Part shown: positions 33,555-45,796 of the stretch, piece after piece
Layout of the letters: each line of letters starts with the position of its first letter
Numbering within the stretch: the stretch's first letter is position 1
Assembly: GCA_963580455.1 (NCBI GenBank)
Contig: OY756967.1
Span: 21,002,022 to 21,066,021 of the forward strand
Reading direction: 5' to 3'
DNA from: Euonymus europaeus
Lineage: Eukaryota > Streptophyta > Magnoliopsida > Celastrales > Celastraceae
DNA length: 64,000 nucleotides
Translations under genes and position numbers: made by a program
The notes under the pieces: model-generated
Told to the model about the DNA's origin: nothing
The model's database searches: none
What the model saw: only the letters and a program-made list of their open reading frames with translations

Positions 33555-34649
33555 CTGCCCTGCCATCTTCTCCTATGCCAATTGCTTCAACTTACTCTGT
33601 ATAAAATCCATAACTTGTTTCACACTCGTCTGAGGCTTTGCCAAATCTGTACTCACTTTGTTGTTATTTGTATTATTTTGCACCTGAAGTCTCCAAATCT
33701 AATTTAGTGTCTCAATTTCTTGTTGATTACTGATGTGCCAAAAGGGTGTGAAATGATGAAGAAGATAACTATGGTGTTGACATTTTGTAAATTAGGGATG
33801 AGTACTTTTTTTAGTACATCAATGAACTTAGCAAGTTTCTGGAAAGATCCTAGAGTGATTTTAACATGACACTGCATACACCGGCAAATGAAGGTCGAGC
33901 GAGACATCTATAAATTGATAGAAGTAAATGTATTATAATTTGAAAGGCAAGTATTCCCACCTTGAATATACCAGATTGGTTAGACTCTAGTGCAGATGAG
34001 GCAAACATCTTTGGAAGGGTTATTTGTAGGGAACTTGAGTTATGGGTTATATTCTTAAATCTTTTGAGGGATACGTGAATCGAGACTTTCACAGGGGCTG
34101 TTCAGGATGATTTTAGATGCATTTAAGCAATCTAAGTATCTCAGAGGAAGGCAGTTAAGGTAATATCATGATTAGGAAGAATTTGCCAAATTACCTTTTA
34201 AGAGTCTCAATAATCTCAGAAACTAGTGGTTTGTATAAGCTATTCAAGAAGATATTTTTGCAGGCTATATATCAATATCACTACATAGTACTAGTGTTTG
34301 AATACTACCACTGTTTGAAAGCTAAGAACAATCACATGAACAGTCAGACAATAGATACAACAAAAACCAATAATCTTCAGAGTTCAGAGTTCAGACTCAC
34401 AGGTCCCTAGACAGAGTGTCTTGAGTAACTTACACCAATTTTAGTTACATTTAGCACCCATTAATTAGATGGGGAAGAAACATATTCTTCTTCCTAGGTT
34501 TGTTCTTTTTTGTCATCCATGACAAGCACCCACCTTGTGTGTTGCACCTCCATCTCTCCTCATCCTTTTCCTTTCTTTCTTTCTTTTCTCTTCTTCCATC
34601 ATTTCTGCCTTTATTTTCAACAACCTGCACTTAAACTTTCTTATTTCAT
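33555..34649. other. Intergenic between AGT1 and convergent unknown gene
   Basis: AGT1 3' UTR at the left. The right part, up to about 34649, is presumed 3' UTR of the minus-strand gene, with a strong CTTT/CCTTTT tract at about 34560-34600. No coding sequence is supported. Confidence 0.45.
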
Positions 34650-35931
34650 TCAAGCAGGAACCTGTAGAATATACTGGAATGCTAGTGATCTTTTTTGAAC
34701 AGACTTGCACATGTTTTAGTACAGAAAGATGTACGAGTGTCATAGATGAAAGAGATCCAAATTTGAATGAACAAGACAAAAAAAAAAAACTGTGTACAAA
34801 AGATTTACTGAAAATTTTGGCAAATACTAAGAAACTACAGTCTCAATATTCAAATTTTCTAACACTATCAATTAATTCCTACTTTCATAAGCCTAAGTAA
34901 CAATTTTCTTTACTGTTGCATCTCTCCATAATAGTTAAGCTGTATCTAAACATACCTTTTTGTCACGTTTCATCTTTTCATTCGAGTTAGGTGAATCTCT
35001 GCCTTCTTCTTCACATTGCTTCGGGAAGCTCTCGATGATTTTTGGGGAGGAAACAGAGCTGGAACTGTTTGATTGAAGCTCAGGCAGTGTGCTTTGAGTG
35101 CCAGCATCCTTGGTAACCATCTCGACATCCTTTGCTTCTGAAAGTTGTTAAATAACTTAAAAACTGAACTCTAAATAGAACACTTGAAGAACACAAGACA
35201 AAAGTAATAGAAGAGGAGCAACATGTGTTCTGAGGACCTTGGATTGGAAAGTGGAGTACACTAGGAACACAAGCCTTGGTGTGGATTTTCTTTGATTGAA
35301 AAGAGTAAACAAGTGGTGCAGACATAAAAGTCCTGCTTGTATAGTCGCGGAACGATCTCGTGCTAAGTGTTTTAGCTGATAAGCACTCCAGTGGAACCTC
35401 CCCTGATTGTGGATTGCATATATACTTCTCTGCTTCATTCCACTTTGAGTTTAAAGCAAACCCATCTGGTGATAAACAATCCCAACTGTTGTAGCCATAT
35501 CTTGCCTGCAAAGCTGAAGTACACAACCCCCAAAAACACACGCACACTTAATGAACATTGAACACTATTGGTTATAAACAACTAGTAAGTTCACCATTTT
35601 TGAGTAGTTGAGCACCTTGGAGAGCAGTTGTGAAGGAATAAGAAGACGGGTCTATTTCTTCTGCAAACATAAACTGGATTGTTTGAGAGACACATGTCTA
35701 CAAGAAATGTAAGCAAACCCATAAAATGTGTAACACACCTCTATAGCCTGGAGATGAGGCAGTGCTAGAGATGGTTCTATTTGATCTGAATGACCTTGCT
35801 TCTTCTCTGAGTCTTTCGATGTATGACGCGGAAAACCGCCTTGAATTCATGTTTCCTCGAGCAACTTGAGCCTTCAATGCCCATTGTCCCTGATTGAGCT
35901 CTTGTTGGACACTAGAAGGGGACTGTTCCAT
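34650..35931 (-). CDS. Unrecognised plant protein, 5-exon model, about 242 aa
   Basis: Minus-strand exons 35931-35739, 35660-35595, 35513-35238, 35137-34956 and a terminal 34661-34650 join in frame (729 nt). I do not recognise the family. The N-terminal part is polar with a basic Ser/Arg-rich stretch (NSRRFSASYIERLREEARSF). The central exon has an aromatic- and Cys-containing block (ARYGYNSWDCLSPDGFALNS, then KWNEAEKYICNP) that looks conserved in style. The C-terminal part is acidic and Ser-rich (LQSNSSSSVSSPKIIESFPK), then basic. No signal peptide, membrane span or catalytic motif is visible. The last exon is uncertain: a strong GTATGT donor follows 34956, and splicing to 34661 adds only three residues. 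Without splicing the frame runs six residues to a stop at 34935-34937. Four good introns argue for a real gene. Confidence 0.6.
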
Positions 35932-37065
35932 TAGAATGAGAGCAATAGTTTAAGACTCTATGGTAGCTTTAATTATAAGCCAAAAATTTCCAATTTTAGA
36001 AAGTATAACCAACTTTGTCAAACAGATGGGAGACTCTCTCATGAATTTGAAATGTGTTGTGGGTCTATGTAACTTAGGAAATAAATAATGAAAATAATAA
36101 TAAAAAATAAGGAATGAAAATTGCAGTGTGGATTGAAAGTGATTTGAGTTATAACTAGTTCATGTTACATAATAAGAAAACAGTATAATTCAACAAAATG
36201 GAGAGAGAGAGAGAGTATCAACTATCAATATGAAGTACTTCAAAATATTTTTTTTGAAAAAGCAATCATAAACAATTTCTTTTACATTCAAGCAAAAAAA
36301 GGAGAGAATATATATATATATACACAGATACATACATACATACACATGTGTGTGTGTGTTGGGTCATTCTCAAAATGGGTTGTTTGGATAGATGGATTGG
36401 AAAAACAATGGGACAGTGTGAAGAAACTGTGCTTTTGTGTGGTTTGTGCATATGTGGTTATGCATGTGAAAATGTCATATTCCTCTAGAACATGAGTGTT
36501 CACCACCTCCTCATACTCCACCAGCAGGTGGCCCCCAACTACAAATTTTAGACTCACCACTGCCCTGGGTTTTTTTTTTTTTTATCTGATAGATTTTGAA
36601 TTGTGGGTTTTCTTGAAAGGGAGAGATTCTCTTGCCACAAATTATTTGGTCCATCTACTTGGTTTGTCATTGAAATCTTTTTAAATCTACTACTACTACC
36701 ACTTTTCATGTAACCTGTATCATCATTTTATCAAAAAGTGGAAAGGAACAAATCACAAATGTAACAGTACCACTGCATGACGTACCAGGTATTCATGGTT
36801 TTTTGTTTTGTTTCTGGTCTGGTACTGGTAATAATATCGAAAATGAAATGTGCATGGACCCAATAATTTGACTGACTAAATTGCATCAACATACCAATTT
36901 CATTTGTCTTCATGTAATGGAGGGTGAGAATTTTATTGGCAAGTCAATGCGCCAAATTGAGGCTAAGGTTTTAAACCAGCTAAGATGTCATTATTTCATA
37001 AAGTTGAAGCAAGGAAATAATATACAATGACGGATCGAATTTGGATTTGTAAATACAAAGGTGAA
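35932..37065. other. Intergenic with microsatellites
   Basis: No gene. Simple repeats are present: (GA)n at about 36202-36216, (TA)n at about 36308-36321 followed by CATA repeats, and (GT)n at about 36345-36359. A T-run lies at about 36570-36582. The left part should contain the promoter of the upstream unknown gene; the right end is the 3' UTR of the RING gene. Confidence 0.6.
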
Positions 37066-40000
37066 TCACTTCCGGCCCAACCTCACCAAATGCATTTGAT
37101 GTTTTGCTGCAGCAGCCTTATCAGCAGCTTCACGCTTGAGTGCCCTCTTTGCACGTCGACCGGTCTTCTTGTCTTCTATTGGCCCTTTCTTCTTGGAGTC
37201 ACTTGATGAACCAGCATCTGACTCACGTAGATTCGCTCGATATACCGGCCTAGCCTCTTGGCGCCCGGCCCTCACATAACCATTGTCACCCCATCTTCGG
37301 TTTCCAATGCGAAGACTTGAGGAACCGTTGAAATATACTTCATCCAGATCACCGTCGTCGTCGTCATCCTCGTATAGATAGTATTCTTCAAGACCATCGT
37401 ATATATCATCTTGCTCCTCCACAACCATAGGTTTAAACCAAGTCGCTCTGAGAAGTAAGCACACACTCTCCTCGAACATGTAATCGTGAATACTGTCAAA
37501 TCAACAGATCATCAACTCTACAAGAAACAAACAGACACCCGATACTTGACCAGAAAAGACTTCGGAAGATTTTCTCATTCAAAACTGGAGGTTTTAATAG
37601 CTACGTACAAAGAATTTGAAGATTGTACATTATTAGTTTCACAGCTTAGTAACAGAAACCATGCACTTTTCCCTAATAATTGCTTGCCGATTCTGGGTTC
37701 TTCCACACAACTCAAAAAAATCCATTCAAATTTTAGGCTAGCCTACCAATAAAAGTTCAATATCTTCCATAGCATCATCTCCATTTATTTTGCCTTCCTA
37801 TCTAAGCTTCCCAAAACTGCATTTTACAGGACACTCCAAATCACACCCTCCCGAGGGAAAAAACAAATTAGAATGAAATAAAAAAGAAAAATACACTTTT
37901 CGGCAGTTTATTTACGAGTTTGTAGATGGGATTGTATGTATATGTTCAATGATAATTCTATCCAATCGAAACAATCACAACAAAAAACCAAGCATGTTTA
38001 ACTTGGATAGGCAAAAATATTTTCAATCTTTCTGAGCTTGCACAAGGAAAGAGAAACAAGGGTCAGCTGCAATACCTGCCATCGAGTGTACGATGGACAT
38101 TCAGGAATTCAAATGGAAGTTTACACTGAGGGCATGTGTGTTTTTTATTGTAGGTGGCCCATCTTAGGATGCAAGTCACGCTGCATATTAAGAGGAAACA
38201 AGACAACACGATAAATATTCAAGCCATTCTTAACGGAGCAAAAGTTATCACCAGCATCCGACAATCAAAATGTAGATGCTCATGCAAATCCTAATGTTAT
38301 AGGAATTATCTAGTAGTCTTTTACTTCTCCATATAATTGAGTAGTTTGCTTCCCTAAGATGAAAGTCTTGTATAAGCTATAAATAAAGAGTTAAATTCAA
38401 ATTTTAAAAACTTAAAGAGTTAAAGAGTGATCCATCAATTTCACTTCTAGGTAAAACTCTTGAAAGCCTAATAAAAATCTATGACTGGAAGTCTATAAGG
38501 TTTTCTTTTCAAGATTTTCAAACTTCTGCCATCCATTGTCAGAAAACTTCTAATAACAATTAGAGATGGCACTGAAGTCTGAAGAACACATACCGAAAGT
38601 ATGTTTTATCATTGTCAAACAACTTCTAACAAAAACATTAGAGATTGCTCTGAGGGAACCAACGTAACAAAAGTATGCTTTATCAGCATCCACTACATTC
38701 TAATTATTGCCGAGATGGTAGCTCCTGACAGAGATAGTAACAGTTCAATTACCACCTTTATTAAATGAGAAAGTATCTCAATCGTCATAAAGATCAACAA
38801 GCCACGGCATGTCACCGGAATTCTAACCCCATGAATTACCTTTCTAACAATGACGTCACAAAAGGAATTGAGCGCCTCCATTATCACACTTACACACACA
38901 AAAGCAAACAAACAGGAGGTGCTGCCACAGGTCATGCACCATGAAAGGAGATGAAAATTATTTTCAAAGACAAGATACCATGACTAAAAAAAAATCTAAA
39001 GCGAAATTCCAAATAACAATAGAATTGGTGTAATGGTGCTGAATGTGGAATAATTGTGTACACGAAACAAAAAACGAAGTACCAGCATTGAAAGTGAGGT
39101 GTATTCATGGAAGAATTCCAAGAGATTAGAATGAATTAAACTCAACATACCTTCCTTATAATCTGCCAACCTGCTCAGTAAAAACTTATACCAATGGTCT
39201 CATATTTGACTAGAAAGAATGAAGTTTATAATTCACTCCTCAACTATTGTAGGCTTCATAGCAAAGATGAAAGTCATCACAGACTCTTAACAACAGCCAA
39301 AAAAACAGAGAAAAAGTACAGTATTAGCCAAAATGCTGAACGATTCAGATTAGGAAAAGGTAAACCATAAAAGAATGAATAAATATGATGTAAACACAAG
39401 CATGCCTGACATCCTATTGCAAATTGTCAATCAAACACTCACATTCACTCAAGACACATATTTCACAAGTAAACCTCTTTAGTAGAGGCCAATGTCCAAT
39501 CATCAATCGTTATCTAAATTAAGCATGATATCACCAAATCAAACTAATTCATAAATTTATAGAGAAAACAAGTCCACATAAAATGTCATAGTAAGATGGC
39601 AAACTTACGTTGAATTAATTGTTCAATGAAGAAAAAGTTTGACCAAATTATGCCACGAATTCAAACCCTCACGGCCAACCATTATCAAGGCATGTGCAGA
39701 TATGACATAAAGCCTCGACAGATTTTCAAAGCAATCATGCAATATGTGTTTCCCAAGGATCATATTGGAGGGAGGGTCATAATGTATCACTCAAAAGGCA
39801 TAAATCAATTACCCCCATCATCCGAGCCTTTATCCCAAAAGTTTAGGGTCGGCTACACAAGTCTATGAGAAACGGGAATCCACTACGTGTATTCATTTAT
39901 GTAATAGATTTCTATCTACAATTATATTTTCATCAACTCCGATTGAATACATATAATTTCTTACTACTTCAACCAACGTCTTTTTAGGTTTTTCCCTTTG

Positions 40001-41526
40001 CTTCCTACTATATGCTATACATATTCCCATGATTCTCCCCACTGTCACAACGCTATATCTATGTTATACATGCCCATATCATCTTAAATGGTTTTCTCGC
40101 AACTAATCTTTAATTAGTGCTACTTCTACCTTAGATCTAATAATTCCATTTATTGTCCCATCTTCTCTCATGTGGCCACACATCAAATGAAACATTCGCA
40201 TTTATGTCACATACATTTTTTTTGGATATCTTGTCCCTTAATAGTCCAACACTCATAATCATACATCATTGCGAATCGTATAGCTGACCTATAGAATTTT
40301 AGGTTCAACCTTAAAGGAATCCTTCGGTCACACAAAACCTCAGATGCATTCTGGGCACAGTAACATAGATCATAAGCTGAGGCAGAAGAAAATCCATAGT
40401 TTCATTGGGTCAAAGGGTGTAGCTTTGCAAGAGTGGCTTAATACCCCTAAATCAAGTCCAGAAACATTACCTTAAAAATCAGTTAGGCCCTTTTCTCTGT
40501 CATTGAAGACCAACTTTGCCTCATCCTCATAATCACCTTAACATTTTATTTCGTGTATCTAACAAAAAAACAATTCTGTAGGAGGCAATATCGAACGCAT
40601 CAGAGATCACTACTCAATGGCTGACAAAACCATAAGTGGGCTTAAGTTTACCATGACTGCGTTAGTGGTTAAAATCATGTATCCATAAACAAAACATAAA
40701 ACAATCATACCAAGTTCAATGACAAAAAATATGCAAAAATCAGCCGACTAAAACAAGAGCAACAAAAATACCAAAACAATTCCAACCTATACAGAAAAAT
40801 CCAATGACCAAGCAGTATCACAATTCACAACAGACGCAACCTTGAAAGCATCATCCAATTAGCACGAAAGCAAAAAGCATAAGTGCATAACTCATAATTT
40901 ATTTACTTTTGAGAAGGCAAAGCACATCCAATTCGACCATATTCCAGACTAATAATTAAATGCCAAAGAAAAATATGGATTGATCAGACAAACCAGTATT
41001 CGTGCTCGCAACCTTTTACAAGAGCAGCATCTTGAAGAGCTATCTGGTCCAAGCAAATTACACAAACCCCTCCATGGCTCACACCCCCCATTCCTTGAAT
41101 CTCTGCTTTACCTCGCAATCCCTCCTGTTCCAAAAAAAAATCATAAAACTCCGCTGTGACTTTAAAAACAAGGGACAAACAAATGTTGACTTTCGTTCTC
41201 CCATGGAAGTCAAAAATTGGCTTTGTTTCCCTTTCATATCTCCCCCGAAACATCCTCAAACAGTCAAAAGTGAACATTCAACAACCGATACAAATGACTC
41301 TAGCATATTATCGTGTTCCCACCTCGCATTGGTTTCTCAGCCACCGAGCACGTATCACAAATTAAAAATTCATTTTCATTTTTTCTGAGATCAGCTAGAT
41401 CTACTACGAAAGAAACCAAAAAAAATGGCAGAAATCCGAAATAAACACCTGATCGTGAAGCGATACATCGTGAAAAGCATTCGCAAGCCTATCACCATCG
41501 ATCTCGATCACTGAAGTCATAGCCAT
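37066..41526 (-). CDS. C3HC4 RING-finger protein (predicted E3 ligase), 4 exons, 246 aa
   Basis: Minus-strand exons 41526-41449, 41124-40994, 38180-38076 and 37492-37066 close in frame to 246 residues. A Cys codon is split across exons 2/3 and a Ser codon across exons 3/4. The RING runs from CVICLDQ (Cys about 47 and 50) through GCEHEYCVTCILRW to CPQCKLPFEF, a complete C3HC4 set spread over two exons. After it come HRTLDGSIHDYMFEESVCLL, an acidic block (YLYEDDDDDGDLDE), SSSLRIGNRRWGDNGYVRAG and a basic Lys/Ala-rich tail. It looks like the Arabidopsis At5g19430 group of soluble RING proteins. Ubiquitin transfer is expected from the RING; substrates are unknown. Intron 2 (2.8 kb) carries a LINE relic at 39807-40370. 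From memory the Arabidopsis homologue neighbours an RCC1-FYVE gene, as here at 53-62 kb. Confidence 0.9.
39807..40370 (-). mobile_element. LINE reverse-transcriptase 3' relic in RING-gene intron
   Basis: The plus-strand signature CCTTTATCCCAAAAGTTTAG and GGTCGGCTACA marks the 3' tail of a common plant LINE type in reverse orientation. Translating the minus strand gives the ORF2 C-terminal signature MRMFHLMCGHMRED, then IIRSKVEVALIKD and LRENHLRWYGHV, with many stops. It is strongly decayed and lies in the same orientation as the host gene. A shorter copy of the same family is at 55790-55990. Confidence 0.75.
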
Positions 41527-41884
41527 GGAGAACGGTGAGACGACAACCGCCAAATTTATTGGATGTTTTACTGGTATAAACTAGAACAGAACTGTCTGTT
41601 ATTACAAATAAATACAAAACGAGAGACGAACAGATGGTAAAAGCGAAATCGAATTATTCTTATTCGGATTCCTACTTTCCGAGAGAGAAGAGAGAGAACA
41701 CTGCCCAAGAGATGTGGATGACATAAATACCCATTTATTTTTTTATTTGCCTTTTTCGCTTTAATGGTCAAGAATTAATATTGGTGAGTCTTATTGGCAC
41801 CGCAAACACTCCTCCTCCCATAAAAAATATATTGTATTGCTTCACACTTCACTCTCTCCCTCTCTTTCTTGCTAGCTGCCACCG
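41527..41884. other. RING-gene promoter region
   Basis: No gene. CT-rich tracts (41845-41875) and a short AT-rich part. It presumably holds the promoter and 5' UTR of the minus-strand RING gene up to the start of repeat DNA at about 41885. Confidence 0.4.
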
Positions 41885-41962
41885 GATCTTTGTCGTCCGG
41901 CCTCCGTTTGAGGCCAGCCATTTACCAAATCGAAGCCTTCGATGATATCGGCAAAGCCTAAG
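41885..41962. repeat. Partial copy of a 165-bp repeat unit
   Basis: The stretch with CCTCCGTTTGAGGCCAGCC and AAATCGAAGCCTTCGATGAT matches the units at 43920-44071 and 45560-45720. It ends abruptly at AAGCCTAAG where a TGTGTAACACC sequence starts. This is probably the flank of, or an older piece of, the same repeat. Confidence 0.65.
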
Positions 41963-43919
41963 TGTGTAACACCTCAAATCGTGGGATAGCTTACAAGATA
42001 GGCCAAAGTGACATAGGAGATATTTATGATGATTTTTAGTGTGTGCAATACTATGTGTTAAATAGGATCTGAATATTTTTTATCAGTTTTATATAGGAAA
42101 TAAAAAATATGAGAACCGGAATTATAATAATTAGAGTTTAGACGAAATTACCAAGAATTTTGGAAGCCAGAAGTAAAATAGGAAAATAATTATATGTAAT
42201 GGCAAAACTGTAAATAGGGGAGGGTTCCACGTGTAATTAAAGAAGACAAGGGAGGGTAGAAATGTAAATGTGCAGTAAATCAATTAAATATAAAAATAAA
42301 ATAAAAAGAAAGGGGTGGCACGAAAACCGAGAAAATCCTATTCCCAGTGGCGACGGTGGACGAAAATCGGGCTTCTCATTCCGGCGACGGATGGTGGCAA
42401 GGTGAGTGCAAGCGGGTCGATCATGGAGAGACGAGTTCAAAGGGACCTGTTTCGGATCCAATCGAGCCCGGAAGCGATGTCGCGAAGGAGGAGAAGTTTA
42501 CGGCACCGGAACTCTGAGGAGGCCATTTCTCCGCTCTTCCGGCCATGAAGCAGGTAACCGACATCGGCGCTGCATCTCCCACACCGTTCTCTACTGATCC
42601 ATGCCAACGGTGCTCGTCACCGTGCCCTTGGCCGGTGGAGGCCCGACTTTTGTAGAATTTGTGATGAGGACCATAACAACGGGGTCAAGCTGACCCGGTT
42701 GAATAATTACCTAATTAATTAATTAATATTAATGGTATTTAATAAAAGAAATTGGTTAGAAATTAACGAGATTTACGGGAGCATATCATGGTAAGTAGTA
42801 CTCAATTGTATTACGGAACTTGGTGATCTGTGAATTTTATATGCTATTATTTATACTGATTGTGATATCTATTTGATTGTGTATGATAATAGTTTGTACT
42901 GATTGGATGTTTTCATGAGACCGAATTTGTGATGATTTGAATAAATGTGAATTGTGATATAAATGATTTATTTATGTTATAGCTATATGTGCTGTTTGGT
43001 TACTATGATTAGACGATAAAACTGTTATGGTATATAGAATGTGATGTGTATGGTTATATGCTTGAACTGAATATGATGATGAGACTAATATGATGACGGT
43101 TTTGGTGTTCTTGAAGGTGATGTGTTGCATATGATTTTTTGATATATTAATTATTGTTCATAAGCACGATGCATTGCATTACATGAAAATGAAAAGTTCA
43201 GTTTAAGGAAAAATGTATTTTTACGAACCAGATATTACTGTTACAGGGAGGGTGTACTGAAAGGTTAAGGTTGACGTTTACTGGAAATGAAAATGAAAAT
43301 ATAAACGATTTTTGATTGGAAAGTGTTCTTTGGTATAACACCTAATTAAAGAAAAATCTCGACCGGTTGCTCTGTAGCAGTTTACCTAGGTTTAGGACCC
43401 GAGTATTGAAAAAATGATTTAAATGACTGACTATTTTTCTAAAGATGAGGTTCATGTGCATTCATGCATAAGTATTACTTGCTGGGCCTCGACTCACTAT
43501 GTTCCGTGATGTAGGTATTGATTTTTTAGATGATTTCGTCGACTTAGGAGTTGATGGTGTTACCGTAGATCCATGAAGATGATGCTTATGTGATAAAAGT
43601 TAAGTTTTCATGGAAGAGCGATAAATTAAGTTTTACATTTATTTATGCAATTATAGTTAATAGATTTGATGTATGGTAATAAGTATAGATTCGGGAACAA
43701 GTATGAAAAGTATAATATTCACAATGGTATACTTAGAGGATATTAATTGGATGTATTGCTTATTCAAAATATAAAAGATGACGTTTTTATTTCAGCTTAG
43801 GTTTAACAATTAATCTGGTGTAATTGTTTCTTCAAATGGTTCTGTATCTAAATGTAAGGTGAGTTTATACGGTAATATAAGTAGCGTTCTGGACTACAAA
43901 CCTGGGTATTAAGGTTTCA

Positions 43920-45725
43920 TCGGAAGTTTCGGTTTTAGCATATTTGGAGCTCCAATCCGGCCAACTCCAACCTCCGTTTGAGGCAAGCCACCTACCAAAA
44001 CGAAGCCCTCGACGATGCCGACAAAGCGCAGGCAATCACAACCTCCAACGGCGGATGGATCGGCTGGAATCTGCTGGGTTTCAATATCTCATACACAGCG
44101 GAAGTTTAAATTTTTATTGAAACCCTCCAGAGAATCCGTGTGAAAGGGCATAAATCGGTGATGAGAAGTTACCTCTTGAAGTGCAGAAAACAACCGATTG
44201 CTTGGCTTGAATGATCCGAATCAATCCGCGCTATCCAACCGAACAGCACGCCTCTATGGTATCCACACGAACAAGCCAAATATCGCCTCTTCACGTTATG
44301 CTAGTAACAAGGAGAAGAAGCTCCAATCCGTTTTTCCTCTCGACTCACCAAGAAGTGCGGCACACCAAGAGTTGTGTATCTTCCTAGGGTTACACTAACC
44401 CTAAATATTTCGTGAGTCAAGTAAAAACCGAAAAGGCCCAAATCTCCTTGAAGAAAAAGCCCAAGTTTTTTGGACTCTTGACCATGTTCAATTAATCTTA
44501 TTAATTAAACCGGTAATGGACCTTACATAAAGCCCTAAGCCCAAACGTAATATGTTATTCTTAAATAACATAATCTTTGACTTATTCTATGTGTGTGACC
44601 CTATAGGTTCTCGTTATGTTAGCAGTGAAACTAAAATCATATTCTAGCATCACAAACAATGAGAGGTATCTAGCAACACATCATTGTTACCCAAATAACG
44701 AGAATGTCAATGATTCGACATAACCTTTATTTATGACCAATTTATATGTAGTCCCTTTGTCCTTAATATCTTGATTAACATCGAGACATGGAATGTGTCA
44801 TCCTCGTATATGTTAATCTATGTGTTTCTTGATTCCGAGTAGACTATTAAAAACAAACGAAATCAATATCACATATTGATTCATTTGAGCACGGCCATGC
44901 ATTTCTAAGTCTCACTCAATCAAGGGGCCCACAGATATCACAACTGTTAGAAGGGACAAATACCATCTAGGTCACTCACATCCCTCCACATGATTCGTGA
45001 TATACCCAATCACTGACTTTATAGCCAACCCTTTTACAAGTGACGTTAGACAGTATCAAAGTGTATAACTCCTCATGTTGGGAACCGTAGTGATTTCAGG
45101 TTAAAGGAAAACATATATCATTGTCACTATGAGAATAGCTTATGACATTCATATAACAATCCATGCAGTATTCTCATGTTGGGTCTGTCCAGTACTTCCC
45201 GTTCTCTAACAAGTACCTATGTATTGATTTGATATCTCATATCCATGACTCGCAAGATTTAGTCATCAATCAACGTACATACTAGTCTCAACGTATTAAT
45301 GTTATCCCATTTAACAATAATACTCGACTAGGGACATTTAGGAATAGTGTTCTATATACATCTATGAAGATCTCACGTTCAAGTCACACACTTGAAGTCT
45401 CATAGCATCGAACCAACTATTCTAGGGGTATTTATCATAATCATTTATATAGTGCAGATAAATAATTCATAACAAATAAAATACCTCAATATAACATAAT
45501 AAATGTATGCTAATACAATCATCCCATGATTGGCTCCTAGAGCATACACCAACAGAATCTTCATCGAAAGTTTCGATTTTTTGCATATTTGGAGCTCCGA
45601 TCCAACCAACTCCAGCCTCCGGTTGAGGCGAGCCACCTACCAAATCGAAGCCCTCTACGATGCCAACAAAGCTCAGGCAGCCACGACCTCCGACGGTGGA
45701 CAGATCGGTCGAAATCTTCACTGAA
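43920..45725. repeat. Tandem pair of 165-bp units split by an LTR insertion
   Basis: Unit A (about 43920-44071) and unit B (about 45560-45725) share the order AAGTTTCG-TTT, GCATATTTGGAGCTCC, GAGGC-AGCCACCTACCAAA, CGAAGCCCTC-ACGATGCC and GATCGG. Before the LTR inserted they were directly adjacent (GGCTGGAATC joined to TTCATCGAAAG). A short third partial start follows at 45722-45750. Confidence 0.75.
44072..45554 (-). mobile_element. Solo LTR, Copia type, 1483 bp, with 5-bp TSD
   Basis: On the minus strand it starts TGTTGGTGTATGCTCTAGGA (from 45554) and ends GAAACCCAGCA (44072), standard TG...CA boundaries of a Ty1/Copia LTR family. GAATC at 44067-44071 and again at 45555-45559 is a perfect 5-bp target-site duplication. 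No internal domain or second LTR is present, so it is a solo LTR from unequal recombination. A 66-codon open frame at 44198-44398 has no recognisable product. Confidence 0.88.
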
Positions 45726-45796
45726 AGTTTCGATTTTTCGCATATTTGGGGTGTTACCGGATATTTCTTGAAATCTAAAAAAATTGGGTGTTACAT

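Larger units (their letters stand above)
41963..45796 (+). mobile_element. Candidate Gypsy-type LTR remnant, interrupted by a solo Copia LTR
   Basis: The sequence opens with TGTGTAACACCTCAAAT and closes with TTGGGTGTTACA near 45784-45795. These are complementary termini of the style seen in plant Gypsy LTRs. No coding domain is present between them. Removing the solo LTR at 44072-45554 leaves about 2.3 kb. No target-site duplication could be matched, and the 165-bp unit also lies outside the left end. The outline is therefore tentative: a decayed LTR, two overlapping ones, or an unrelated repeat block. Confidence 0.35.

Noticed and set aside
34513..34779. Lys/Glu/Arg-rich frame downstream of the unknown gene
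   Set aside because: The charged stretch comes from a GAAAG-type tract in the presumed 3' UTR. The phase-compatible splice instead ends after VPA.
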